A DNA stretch of 64,000 nucleotides from Thioalkalivibrio sp. HK1. GTDB taxonomy: Bacteria > Pseudomonadota > Gammaproteobacteria > HK1. The stretch lies in NCBI GenBank assembly GCA_000583135.1, contig JFBG01000027.1:43030-107029 (forward strand). Reading direction: 5' to 3'. This document shows, in pieces, positions 25,078 to 34,150 of the stretch; position 1 is the stretch's first letter; every line of letters starts with the position of its first letter. A model generated the notes under the pieces. The model was not told where the DNA came from and did not search any database. It saw only the letters and a list, made by a program, of their open reading frames with translations. A program made the translations under genes and the position numbers.

Positions 25078-25827
25078 CTAGGATTTGGCGAGCGTCCTGT
25101 CGAGATAGGCTCGGATCGAGGCCCGAGTCCCCTCGCTTTTCCACATCGCATGGATCGTTGCCCCGACCTCTTTTTCCCGATGACGAATGGCATCGATCGC
25201 CGGTCGGCGAACTTCATGCTTGACCGTGGCAAAGGCGCTCCCGTCCCCGAATATCATGGACTCGGCGAGGGCGAGGGAGCGCTCCGAGAGCGTATCGGGC
25301 GGCACCACCTCGTCCACCAACCCCAAAGCCAGGGCTTGGGCCGGAAGGTGGGTATCGGCGCCCAAGACGATGGTCCGAAAATGCTGCGATGCGGTGATCG
25401 ATCGCATGATCTCCAACGCCCCCGGGGGGAAGGGAACCCCCAGCCGAAGTTCGGGAGTGCCGATTCGTCCCGGTCCGTCGGCCATCAATCGCCGATCCGC
25501 CCCCGCCGCCAACAAACAACCGCCGGCGATCGCATGACCGTTGATCGCCGCCACCACCGGAGCCGGGTGGGTGAAGATGCGCTCGAAGATCCCGTTCATC
25601 GCCGGCAGGAAATCGTCGATGAAATCCGGCGCCTCGTTCATGATGCGAAAGAGATCGACCCCGGCGCTGAAAAAAGCGCCGCTACCGGTCAATACCACCG
25701 CCCGAGCCTTGTATGCCCGATCCAAAGCCTCGGCGATTTGCCCGCATAATTCGGGATCGATCGTATTCGCCTTGCCGTGATCGAGCCGAAGAAGAGCGAT
25801 ACCATCTTGAAGGTCATAGCGAACCAT
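25078..25827 (-). CDS. Enoyl-CoA hydratase/isomerase (crotonase) family, hydratase Glu missing
   Basis: 249-residue crotonase-fold acyl-CoA enzyme. The oxyanion hole regions are present (SGAFFSAGVDL near 50-60 and GHAIAGG near 95-101). Of the two catalytic glutamates of rat hydratase, the one in the GGGCEL context is leucine here (AGGCLLAAG), while the second is kept (GTPELRLG near residue 123). This pattern fits an enoyl-CoA isomerase, decarboxylase or other non-hydratase crotonase. GAAGGAG precedes the ATG at 25827. It may form an operon with the downstream racemase-like gene, although the gap is 226 bp. Confidence 0.87.
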   Translation of the reverse strand: MVRYDLQDGIALLRLDHGKANTIDPELCGQIAEALDRAYKARAVVLTGSGAFFSAGVDLFRIMNEAPDFIDDFLPAMNGIFERIFTHPAPVVAAINGHAIAGGCLLAAGADRRLMADGPGRIGTPELRLGVPFPPGALEIMRSITASQHFRTIVLGADTHLPAQALALGLVDEVVPPDTLSERSLALAESMIFGDGSAFATVKHEVRRPAIDAIRHREKEVGATIHAMWKSEGTRASIRAYLDRTLAKS

Positions 25828-26099
25828 GAGGCACTCCTTCTTATGCGCTCGGTGCGAAAGAATCATCTTTGCTCGTCGAATCCGCACGCATAATGGTATG
25901 CGATACGAAAGGGCCGCCGGGCGGGGGCGACGGCGGGGGACGAGCGTCGATGCAAAAGCCGCCGGCGGCGGACTCGTAGTTGCGCTGCGGGTATCGTTGT
26001 CCTCGGCTTTTTATGCGATGAACGATGCAACCTCGATCGAAGATCCGGGGCAAAATCCCGTCAATATCCCGCCCCCTCACCCGATATCAGGATCCGATC

Positions 26100-28145
26100 A
26101 TGAGCCAGTACCCTCACCTGCTCACTCCCTTCGAACTGCGCGGGCTCGTTTTCAAGAACCGACTGATGAGCACGAGCCACGCTCCGGGCTATGTCGAGGA
26201 TCGGCATCCCAAACGCCGCTATCAACTCTATCACGAGGAAAAAGCCAAAGGGGGGCTCGCCCTGACGATGTTCGGGGGCTCGTCCAATATCGCTCCGGAT
26301 TCCCCTTCGGCATTCGGACAAATCTATATCGGGGAGGATTCGATCATCCCCGTCTTGCAGGAATTCTCGCAACGGATCCATCGACATGGCTGCGCCATCA
26401 TGTGCCAGATAACGCACATGGGGCACCGCACTTCATGGAGTGTCGAGAACTGGCTGCCGACATTGGCGCCCTCGGTGGTGCGCGAGCATGCGCATCGATC
26501 CTTTCCCAAGGAGATGGATCGCCACGATATCAAGCGGGTGATCCGAGCCTTCGGCGATGCCGCGATCCGCTGCAAGGAGGGCGGCCTCGACGGGGTCGAA
26601 CTGCTGGCGCACGGCCATCTGATCCATCAGTTCTGGACCCCTTTGGTCAACCGTCGCACCGACGGCTACGGCGGCAGCCTCGCCAATCGAGCCCGCTTCG
26701 GCTTGGAGGTGCTCGAGGAGGTGCGTCGGCGTATCGGGGATGATTTGCCGGTGGGTTTTCGAATGATCGGGGACGAGCTCAAAGAAGGCGGTTTGACGCA
26801 GGACGATTGTCTGGCCATCGCGAAGATCTACGCCGAGAGCGGAATGTGCGACTTCCTGAACGTCATCGCCGGACAGGTCGGCAACGAGCGCGGACTGTCG
26901 ATCTCCATTCCCGGCATGGCGGGGCCGAGAGCCCCCTTCGTCGATATCGCCGCCCGCATGAAACGCGAGACGGGGCTCGCCGTTTTTCACGCCACCCGCA
27001 TCGCGGATCTCGCCACCGCCGAGCATTGCATCCGCGAGGGGTTGATCGACATGGTGGCGATGACCCGCGCCCATATCGCGGATCCGCATATCGTGGCCAA
27101 GATGAAACGGGGCGAGGAGGATCGCATCCGCCCCTGCGTCGGGGCCGGCTACTGTCTGGATCGCATCTACGTCGGCGGAGACGCCCTTTGTCTGCACAAC
27201 CCGGCGACGGGGCGCGAAGCCCATCTGCCTCATGTCGTCCCCGAAAGCGCCGGGCCGAAATACAAGGCGGTGGTGGTGGGAGCGGGACCTGCAGGTCTGG
27301 AAGCGGCGCGGGTTCTCGCTCTGCGCGGGCACGAAGTGACCCTCTTCGAGGCCGCGAACGAGGCCGGCGGGCAGGTGCTTCTTGCAGCCCGCGCCACTTG
27401 GCGAAAAGATCTGATCGGCATCGTCCAGTGGCTGATTTCGGAAATCGAGCATCTCGGGGTGCGGCTACGGCTGAACCACTACGCGGAAAAAGAGGATATC
27501 CTCGCCTTGGAGCCGGATATCGTCATCGTCGCCACCGGCGGGCTGCCCAATACCGAGGTGTGCGAGGGCGCCGAGCATGTGGTCAGCGTCTGGGATATCC
27601 TCGGCGGGCAAAGCGAGCCCGGAGCCCAAGTGCTGGTCTTCGACGATCACGGCGATCATCAAGCACCGGGCACGGTCGATTTTCTGATCGAGCGGGGATC
27701 GAGGGTGGAGCTGGTCACCCCGGATCGAACGAGCGCTCAGGAAATCGGGGCGACGAACTATCCGGTCTATTTGCAGCGCTTCTACAAGGCCGGGGTGCGG
27801 CTCACCCCCGACAATCGCCTGCTCTCGGTGCGCAAAGAAGATAACGGCAATCGCCTGCGAGCGACTTTGCGCAACGAATACAGCGACTTGGAGGAAATCC
27901 GCTTGGTGGATCAGGTGGTGGTGGAACACGGCACCTTGCCCGCAGACGAGATCTTTCACGATCTCGCACCGATGGCCCGCAACGAGGGATCGCTGGATAT
28001 CGAGTCCCTGCTGGCCGGTCGAGCGCAGGAGATCGCCGGCAATCCGGACGGGGCGTTCATGCTCTTTCGAGTCGGAGATGCCGTCGCCGGGCGCAATATC
28101 CACGCCGCCATCCTCGACTCGCTGAGGCTTTGCAAGGCTATCTGA
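26100..28145 (+). CDS. NADH:flavin oxidoreductase, DgcA/N-methylproline demethylase-like
   Basis: 681 residues: an N-terminal old-yellow-enzyme TIM barrel with FMN (about 1-360), an Fe-S segment, then FAD/NAD-type nucleotide-binding domains (VVVGAGPAGLEAARVLALRG near 391-410). This is the architecture of trimethylamine dehydrogenase, 2,4-dienoyl-CoA reductase and DgcA, which demethylates dimethylglycine or N-methylproline. The segment CVGAGYCLDRIYVGGDALC has three cysteines; the second cysteine of the CxxC pair seen in dienoyl-CoA reductases is alanine, a pattern I associate with the DgcA/N-methylproline group. Substrate inference rests on that resemblance. The gene is divergent from the crotonase gene and stands alone. 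Confidence 0.87.
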   Translation: MSQYPHLLTPFELRGLVFKNRLMSTSHAPGYVEDRHPKRRYQLYHEEKAKGGLALTMFGGSSNIAPDSPSAFGQIYIGEDSIIPVLQEFSQRIHRHGCAIMCQITHMGHRTSWSVENWLPTLAPSVVREHAHRSFPKEMDRHDIKRVIRAFGDAAIRCKEGGLDGVELLAHGHLIHQFWTPLVNRRTDGYGGSLANRARFGLEVLEEVRRRIGDDLPVGFRMIGDELKEGGLTQDDCLAIAKIYAESGMCDFLNVIAGQVGNERGLSISIPGMAGPRAPFVDIAARMKRETGLAVFHATRIADLATAEHCIREGLIDMVAMTRAHIADPHIVAKMKRGEEDRIRPCVGAGYCLDRIYVGGDALCLHNPATGREAHLPHVVPESAGPKYKAVVVGAGPAGLEAARVLALRGHEVTLFEAANEAGGQVLLAARATWRKDLIGIVQWLISEIEHLGVRLRLNHYAEKEDILALEPDIVIVATGGLPNTEVCEGAEHVVSVWDILGGQSEPGAQVLVFDDHGDHQAPGTVDFLIERGSRVELVTPDRTSAQEIGATNYPVYLQRFYKAGVRLTPDNRLLSVRKEDNGNRLRATLRNEYSDLEEIRLVDQVVVEHGTLPADEIFHDLAPMARNEGSLDIESLLAGRAQEIAGNPDGAFMLFRVGDAVAGRNIHAAILDSLRLCKAI

Positions 28146-28271
28146 GCCGAGGATCTTCGCTTTTATCCGACTTTTTATCGAACCACGGTGCGGTGAGAGC
28201 ACCGAATCCACGCCCATCGACCCTCGAGGGCCTGATTTCGTAAGGATCGGGCGCGCCGGGGATCGTTCTTT

Positions 28272-29744
28272 TCAAGATCGAGGCCGAGACCGACTCCATA
28301 GCCAGCGCAGCAAGGCATCTTGCAAGCGCGTGCCCTGACCGTAGTGCGCCCCGGGCTGATTGTGCAACACCACCACGACGAAATCTCGCCCGTCACTGCC
28401 ATGCAAATAGCCCGCCAGCGAGCGCACATCGTCGATCAGCCCCGTCTTGGCGTGCACCCGTCCGGCCAAACGGGTGTTTTTCAGCCGCCGCCGCAAGGTG
28501 CCATCGACCCCGAGCAGCGGCAAGGAAGAAACGAACTCCGCCATCAGCGGGCTCTCATGGGCGGCGCGAAGGATCTCGCCCAAGGTGCGGGCGGTGATCC
28601 GGGTCCGGCGAGAAAGGCCCGATCCGTTATCGAGGAAGAGCCCTGCGGATTCGATCCCCCTTGCCTCCAGCCACTCCCGAATGACCTCTCGCCCCTTATC
28701 CACCGTCCCCGGGGTTTCGCCCCCATGAGCCCCGATGGTCAGCAGAAGCTGTCGGCTCATGACATTGTTGCTGAACTTGTTGATCGGGCGCAGGAGATCG
28801 ACCAAGGGCGGGGATGCCTCGACGATCACCTCCGTCGCCGAATCGGGCACCGATCCGGTGCGAAATCCCCCGGCCAAGGAGGCATCGAGACCGCTCCAAA
28901 GGCTACGAAAAGCGCCTTGGAGCAGGGTTTGCGAATCGAAGGTCGAGCGCCAAAAAGAATGGGAGCCGCAAGAAGCCGGGTAATCACCGGAAAATCGCAC
29001 GCGACGATCGAGTCCCTCGCCCTCGATGCGCATCCGGATACGATAATGACGCCCGCCGCAGGCGCCGGCGGTCAATCGCAAACGATTGTGAACGGCATCG
29101 CTCGCCAGCGGAGGGTCGGTGGTGATCACCACCTTTCCTGCGCTCGAATCCGGATGAAAAGAGAAGTGCGTGGAGCTGAAATTGAAGAGCAGCGAGCGAG
29201 GCAGGGCGTTATAGCTGCGATAAGGCCGTTCATCGAAACTGCCCGGATCCTCTTGGGCGAGAGAGAAAAAATCCTCGTCGAAAACCACATCGCCTTCGAT
29301 ATGGCGGATCCCCCGCCCCCGAAGGCTCTGCAAAATCCGCCATAGCGACTCCCCGAGCAGGTGCGGATCCCCGCCCCCCTCGATATAAAGATCGCCGTCG
29401 AGTCTCCCGCCGCCGACTTCGCCTTGGCGCAGCACCCTCGTCTTCCAGCGAAAATCGGGACCCAAAATATCAAGGGCCGCGAATGTCGTCAGCACCTTGA
29501 TCACCGATGCCGGCACCCGCGCCGCATCCGGACGATAGGCGACCAAGGGCTTTTCCTTGCCCATCTCCTGTATCCAAAGGCTGATGCCGTCGGGATCGAC
29601 ATTCTCTTGCGCGAAAGCGTCCCGGATCGGCTCGGGCAGGGGAGGCTCGGGATCGGCGGCCAAGGCTTGGGATAAAAGCGATCCGAGAGTGAGCGCAAAT
29701 GCCGAGATGATCTTGCAAAGGCGAAGAACTCGCACGGGGATCAA
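28272..29744 (-). CDS. dacB: D-alanyl-D-alanine carboxypeptidase/endopeptidase (PBP4 type)
   Basis: Periplasmic low-molecular-mass penicillin-binding protein trimming peptidoglycan; 490 residues from the start used. The serine peptidase S13 motifs are present: S-x-x-K in ASVIK (near 79), S-N-N in KFSNNVMSR, and K-T-G in HAKTGLIDDV near the C-terminus. A signal peptide (hydrophobic KIISAFALTLGSLLSQALA) ends near residue 30. The start is uncertain: TTG 29744 overlaps the msrA stop codon, and GTG 29735 is the alternative; both keep the signal peptide, while the longer open frame runs back into msrA. Co-transcribed with msrA. Confidence 0.92.
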   Translation of the reverse strand: MIPVRVLRLCKIISAFALTLGSLLSQALAADPEPPLPEPIRDAFAQENVDPDGISLWIQEMGKEKPLVAYRPDAARVPASVIKVLTTFAALDILGPDFRWKTRVLRQGEVGGGRLDGDLYIEGGGDPHLLGESLWRILQSLRGRGIRHIEGDVVFDEDFFSLAQEDPGSFDERPYRSYNALPRSLLFNFSSTHFSFHPDSSAGKVVITTDPPLASDAVHNRLRLTAGACGGRHYRIRMRIEGEGLDRRVRFSGDYPASCGSHSFWRSTFDSQTLLQGAFRSLWSGLDASLAGGFRTGSVPDSATEVIVEASPPLVDLLRPINKFSNNVMSRQLLLTIGAHGGETPGTVDKGREVIREWLEARGIESAGLFLDNGSGLSRRTRITARTLGEILRAAHESPLMAEFVSSLPLLGVDGTLRRRLKNTRLAGRVHAKTGLIDDVRSLAGYLHGSDGRDFVVVVLHNQPGAHYGQGTRLQDALLRWLWSRSRPRS

Positions 29745-30394
29745 CCGAGGCGATCGGGAAAGGCGATGCCGGTGCCCCCGTGGCCGCAACTGCGAGAGGG
29801 ATTTTTCGCCAAGAACTGCTGGTGGTATTCCTCGGCATAGTAAAAAGGTCCGGCGCTTCGAATCTCGGTGGTGATGCGTCCATGGCCCGCCTCGTGCAAG
29901 GCCCTTTGGTAGATGGCGCACGAGTCCATGGCCTGTTTCATCTGTCGATCGGATGTGACATAGATGCCGGATCGATATTGCGTGCCGATATCCACTCCCT
30001 GACGCATCCCTTGGGTGGGATCGTGGGATTCCCAGAAGAGTTCGAGCAGATCCTCGTAATCGATGCGATCCGGATCGAAAACCGCCAGCACGACCTCGTT
30101 ATGACCGGTGCGGCCGCTGCACACCTCCTCGTAAGTGGGGTTCGGGGTGTGGCCGCCGCCATAGCCGACGGCGGTGATGTGCATCCCCGGCAGGGTCCAA
30201 AGGAGTCGCTCCGGCCCCCAAAAACACCCCATGCCGAATATCGCGCGCTCCAAACCCGGCCAACCGTCGAGCGCCGGGGGATGCAAATCCCGGCCGCTGA
30301 CGAAATGGGTTTTCGCGGTGGGGATCGGATCCGCCCTCCCGGCCAAGGCCTCGTCCGCCGCCGGGATCTCCTTGCGATTCCAATGAAACATCAT
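29741..30394 (-). CDS. msrA: Peptide-methionine (S)-S-oxide reductase
   Basis: 217-residue MsrA that repairs methionine-S-sulfoxide in proteins. The active-site cysteine lies in FGMGCFWGPERL near residue 54, and GYGGGHTPNPTYEEVCSGRTGH follows. The N-terminus is extended by about 40 residues compared with minimal MsrA, as in the Escherichia coli form. A C-terminal cysteine near the end (SRSCGHG) probably serves as resolving cysteine. GGAGG six bases before the ATG at 30394 sets the start. It overlaps the following dacB start region. Confidence 0.95.
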   Translation of the reverse strand: MMFHWNRKEIPAADEALAGRADPIPTAKTHFVSGRDLHPPALDGWPGLERAIFGMGCFWGPERLLWTLPGMHITAVGYGGGHTPNPTYEEVCSGRTGHNEVVLAVFDPDRIDYEDLLELFWESHDPTQGMRQGVDIGTQYRSGIYVTSDRQMKQAMDSCAIYQRALHEAGHGRITTEIRSAGPFYYAEEYHQQFLAKNPSRSCGHGGTGIAFPDRLG

Positions 30395-30534
30395 CGTTTT
30401 CCTCCAAACCGAGCCTTCCCGAGCGTCGGGGGCGGCGAAAATACGAACGAGAACGGAGCCGATCTTGCGCAATTATCCCCCTTGCGGGCATGCGCGGGCG
30501 CTTTTTCCTTGGAGGGCTTCGAAGATCGCAAGAC

Positions 30535-32025
30535 TCACGATTTTCCATCGGGGGGATCGAGACCTGCAAGATCCGTCTCCATTTCCGCCCCCATTCGAGC
30601 GAGGATCCGATCGGGGTCGGTCCATCCGGTATCGTCCTGGATCTCGCGGCAGCGAGCGAGGATCCGGCCGAAATCGGGGCCGGGGGCCAATCCGCGATCG
30701 ATCAAGTGCCGACCCGATACCACATCCTCGGGGGGCTTGCGTTCGACGCCGTATTTGCGGGCTTGTTCCAAAAAGATCTCCCCGGCTTCGAATCGCCCGG
30801 ACAAGGCCTCGGCGGTGGTGCGCCCCAAGTGATCCGCCCTCGCCAAGCGTTCCAACAGTTCGAGGCTCGCTCCTTTGGCATCCAATCGACGGGAAAGGCG
30901 TCGATAGCCCCCGGCCTTGGCCCCGTTTCGAACATAAAGAGCCGGCGCCAAATGATGCTCCACCAAGGACTCGATGCACTCGATCAGCCATTTCGGGGCT
31001 CGCATGCGCATCAAGAATGCACGCGCCGGAGCCATCCCTTGCTTCGAATGATCCAGCGAACGAATGCGGCCGTCGATGCAAGCGGTGGTGGCGGGCTTGC
31101 CGAAATCGTGGCATAGCGTACCGAACATCAGGCTCAGCGCATCATCGTCGGCGATATCGGATTTCGGCGCCTCTTCGTGCAGCGATCCGGCGGCGGCGTC
31201 CACCGCCATCAGGGTATGCACCCATACATCCCCTTCCGGATGCCACTTCGGATCTTGGGGAACGCCGCGCAGAGCGTCGAGCTCGGGGAAAAAATCCAGC
31301 ATCCCGGTCGCCTCCAACAACCGCAATCCCGAAGAGGGGCGGTGCGAGCGCAACAACAACTTCTTGAACTCGTCGAAAACCCGCTCCCCGGAAAGGGATT
31401 CCAAATCCAACCCCCGGCAAAGGGCGATCAAGTCCTCATCCGGGCGCATCGCAAGGCGGGCGGCAAAACCGACCATGCGCAGACCGCGCAAGGGATCTTC
31501 GGCGAAACGCTTAGGGCAGGTCGCGCGCAAGATTCCCGATCGAAGATCCTCGATACCCCGGTGGGGATCCAACAACTCGCCGGTCAAGGGATCCAAGCCG
31601 ATGCTATTGACGGTGAAGTCGCGGCGGCGGGAAGCGCGCGCGAAATCGAGCGACGGATCGGCCTCGATCTCGAATCCGCGGTGGCCGCGGCCGCGCTTGC
31701 GCTCGCTGCGGGGCAAGGAAAAGTCGGCATCGATCCCCGCCACTCGATAAACGGCGAAGGCGCGACCCACCATATCCACCCGCCCGAATTCGCCCAGCAG
31801 GGATTCGAGCCTATCGGGGGCCAAGCCGAAGATTTCGATATCGATATCCTTGGATCGAAGACCCAAGAGACGATCCCGCACCCATCCCCCGACGATCACC
31901 GCCCGCCCCCCGGCTTTTCGCACCGCTTGGGCGACCTTTAAGATGCGGGGCTCGATCGCAAGCCCCGCCGAATCAAAGGCACCGATTCGATCCGGCTTCG
32001 GGGATTCGATCGGATCCGATTTCAT
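30535..32025 (-). CDS. cca: CCA tRNA nucleotidyltransferase / poly(A) polymerase family with HD domain
   Basis: 496-residue class II nucleotidyltransferase that adds or repairs the 3' CCA of tRNA. The head domain has VIVGGWVRDRLLG (near 43-55) and the catalytic DIDIEIFG (near 60-67), then RRDFTVNSIG and DPLRGLRMVGFAARL. The C-terminal half contains an HD phosphohydrolase motif (GTLCHDFGKP near 304-313, with H at the HD position and EHH later), as in gammaproteobacterial Cca. Its start overlaps the stop of the class V aminotransferase gene (ATGA), so the two are co-translated. Confidence 0.92.
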   Translation of the reverse strand: MKSDPIESPKPDRIGAFDSAGLAIEPRILKVAQAVRKAGGRAVIVGGWVRDRLLGLRSKDIDIEIFGLAPDRLESLLGEFGRVDMVGRAFAVYRVAGIDADFSLPRSERKRGRGHRGFEIEADPSLDFARASRRRDFTVNSIGLDPLTGELLDPHRGIEDLRSGILRATCPKRFAEDPLRGLRMVGFAARLAMRPDEDLIALCRGLDLESLSGERVFDEFKKLLLRSHRPSSGLRLLEATGMLDFFPELDALRGVPQDPKWHPEGDVWVHTLMAVDAAAGSLHEEAPKSDIADDDALSLMFGTLCHDFGKPATTACIDGRIRSLDHSKQGMAPARAFLMRMRAPKWLIECIESLVEHHLAPALYVRNGAKAGGYRRLSRRLDAKGASLELLERLARADHLGRTTAEALSGRFEAGEIFLEQARKYGVERKPPEDVVSGRHLIDRGLAPGPDFGRILARCREIQDDTGWTDPDRILARMGAEMETDLAGLDPPDGKS

Positions 32026-33179
32026 CGACCTCGGGATCCGAAAAGGGCTTTTTCCAAAGCCGCTAGCAGCCGATCCTCGTCCGCTTGGTTGTTATAAAGA
32101 TGCCCCGTGATGCGCAGGCAATCACCGCGCACCCCGACATGGACATTCTCTCGGGCCAATGCCTTGGAAAGAAAAAGAGGATCCGTACCCGGCGGGCAGC
32201 GAAGGCCGAGAAAATGACCCGCCCTTCGATCTTGCGCAAGGGATTGAAATCCCAAGGTATCCGCGCGCTCGACGATCCTTGCGGATCGCTTGGCCAAGGT
32301 CTCGGCGATCTCCTCCACCCCCCATTCCAAGATGCGCTCCAAGGCGGCGATGGCCATGGGGACGAGGTGGAAATTCGCGCTCTCGCCCATGTCGAAACGC
32401 TTAGCTCCGGGGGCGAATTCGTCTTGATAGTCGACCAAGCGAGCGAAATCTCGAGCCCCCTTTCGAGCCCCCCAGCCATATTCCAAGGGTTCGCCGGATT
32501 GACGATCGGCTCGCACATAAAGAAAGGCGAAGCTATAAGGACCCAATAGCCATTTATAACAAGCGCTGACCGCGAAATCCGGGGCGATCCTCGCCATATC
32601 CACCGGCAAGGCTCCGGCCGACTGACTGAGATCCAAAGCCAGCGCCGCTTTCGTTTTTCGGATCTTGGCCGCGACCGCTTCCAGATCGATCAGCGCCCCG
32701 TCCGTCCAGCGGCAATGAGGCAAGGCGGCGATGGCGGTGCGCTCGTCGATGGCATCGACAACCGCCGCCGAGAGATCGTCGCCGGGCGCAACCTCGACCG
32801 CCACCACTTCGGCTCCCGCCCGCCGGGCCGCTTCGTGCCAAGGATAGACATTGGATGGAAATTGATCGGCGAGGAGAACGATATTCCGCCCCGCCTCCAA
32901 GGGCAAGTTGCGGGCGGCGATCGACATCCCGTAGCTCGCCGCGGGGACGATCGCGATGTCTTGAGGCTCGGCATTGACCAACCGGGCGAAGCCGGCGCGC
33001 GCGCGATCCGGATCGGCGAAAAAATCCGGGGGCTTGATCCGCCAAGGATGGCCCTTGATGCGAACGCCCCGCATCCCCGCTTCCATCACCTCGTGCATCA
33101 ATGGCCCCATATAGGCGCAGTTGAACCAGGCCAGATCTTCGGGGATATCGAATCGATGGCGCTGACAGGCAATGGTCAT
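32022..33179 (-). CDS. Class V aminotransferase (cysteine desulfurase/isopenicillin-N epimerase-like)
   Basis: 385-residue PLP enzyme of fold type I. The aspartate contacting the cofactor is in LALDLSQSAGALPVD (near 180-194) and the Schiff-base lysine in SACYKWLLGPYSFAF near residue 208. There is no obvious mobile cysteine loop of the NifS/SufS type, so an aminotransferase or lyase/epimerase role is more likely than sulfur transfer. It is the first gene of a two-gene unit with cca. Substrate unknown. Confidence 0.88.
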   Translation of the reverse strand: MTIACQRHRFDIPEDLAWFNCAYMGPLMHEVMEAGMRGVRIKGHPWRIKPPDFFADPDRARAGFARLVNAEPQDIAIVPAASYGMSIAARNLPLEAGRNIVLLADQFPSNVYPWHEAARRAGAEVVAVEVAPGDDLSAAVVDAIDERTAIAALPHCRWTDGALIDLEAVAAKIRKTKAALALDLSQSAGALPVDMARIAPDFAVSACYKWLLGPYSFAFLYVRADRQSGEPLEYGWGARKGARDFARLVDYQDEFAPGAKRFDMGESANFHLVPMAIAALERILEWGVEEIAETLAKRSARIVERADTLGFQSLAQDRRAGHFLGLRCPPGTDPLFLSKALARENVHVGVRGDCLRITGHLYNNQADEDRLLAALEKALFGSRGR

Positions 33180-33381
33180 GACCTAAAAGGCTCCTTCATC
33201 CTTTGCCTTGGCTCGGTCTTGGTCGACCGATGCGCGAGCTTAGGCTTCGGCGGTAGGGATTGGGGCTGCTGCGGCAATGCGACAATGCGACAACGTGCGA
33301 AGAGAATCGACGGATGCAAAGGGAAATAGAGCCATACTCCGCTCGGATCGCTTCTTCGAACCCCTGTGCTTTCGAAACGAC

Positions 33382-33987
33382 ATGACGGTGGCAACGACCA
33401 TGGCGACGATACGAAAACCCCGATGTCCTTGGGCGATGAACGATCCCCTCAATATCGCCTACCACGACGAGGAATGGGGGGTGCCGCAGCGAGACGATAC
33501 TCGTCTTTTCGAGATGCTGACCTTGGAGGGGGCACAAGCCGGGCTTTCCTGGCTCACGATCTTGAAAAAGCGAGAGGGTTATCGCAAGGCTTTTGCGCAG
33601 TTCGATATCGAACGCATCGCGCATTTCAAAGCGCGCGAATGCCGAAGTCTGATGGCGAATCCCTCCATCGTGCGCCATCGCCTCAAGATCGCCTCGACGA
33701 TCACCAATGCCAAGGCGGTCCTCGACCTCGAAAAAAAGGGGATCTCCTTCGGGCAATATCTTTGGTCCTTCGCCCCCGAATCCCCGAGCCCCGCTTACCG
33801 GCGCATGGAGGATGTGCCGTCGACGAGCGAGGCTTCTTCGGCCATGAGCCGAGCCATGAAGCGAGATGGCTTTCGCTTTTGCGGACCGACGATCTGCCAT
33901 TCCCTGATGCAAGCGGCGGGGATGGTCAACGATCATCTGAAAGGCTGCTTTCGTCATCGGGAACTGTCGGCTTCGAAGGGACCTTGA
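33382..33987 (+). CDS. tag: DNA-3-methyladenine glycosylase I
   Basis: Base-excision repair glycosylase removing 3-methyladenine; 201 residues. Family motifs are CPWAMNDPLNIAYHDEEWGVP (the conserved first segment with the zinc-binding cysteine), LTLEGAQAGLSWLTILKKRE near 51-70, and the C-terminal FRFCGPTICHSLMQAAGMVNDH with the second set of zinc ligands. ATG 33382 is used; an ATG at 33400 is possible since neither has a strong ribosome site. Divergent from the aminotransferase gene. Confidence 0.94.
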   Translation: MTVATTMATIRKPRCPWAMNDPLNIAYHDEEWGVPQRDDTRLFEMLTLEGAQAGLSWLTILKKREGYRKAFAQFDIERIAHFKARECRSLMANPSIVRHRLKIASTITNAKAVLDLEKKGISFGQYLWSFAPESPSPAYRRMEDVPSTSEASSAMSRAMKRDGFRFCGPTICHSLMQAAGMVNDHLKGCFRHRELSASKGP

Positions 33988-34150
33988 AGCGCTATCGAGA
34001 CCTGAGCGTCTTTCCCAAAGACCATCGAAGGCGAGAGGCGAGAACGTCGAGGCGACCTCGCCCCTGCGGTTGGGGGCGCAATTTCAGCCCTCGAATCATC
34101 GGATCTTAGAAGACCGAATCCCTCGGGTTGGCATCGGATAGCCTGCCCGA

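Noticed and set aside
28146..28271. Terminator between the convergent flavoprotein and dacB genes
   Set aside because: A CGGTGC/GCACCG hairpin exists but has no T run on either strand.
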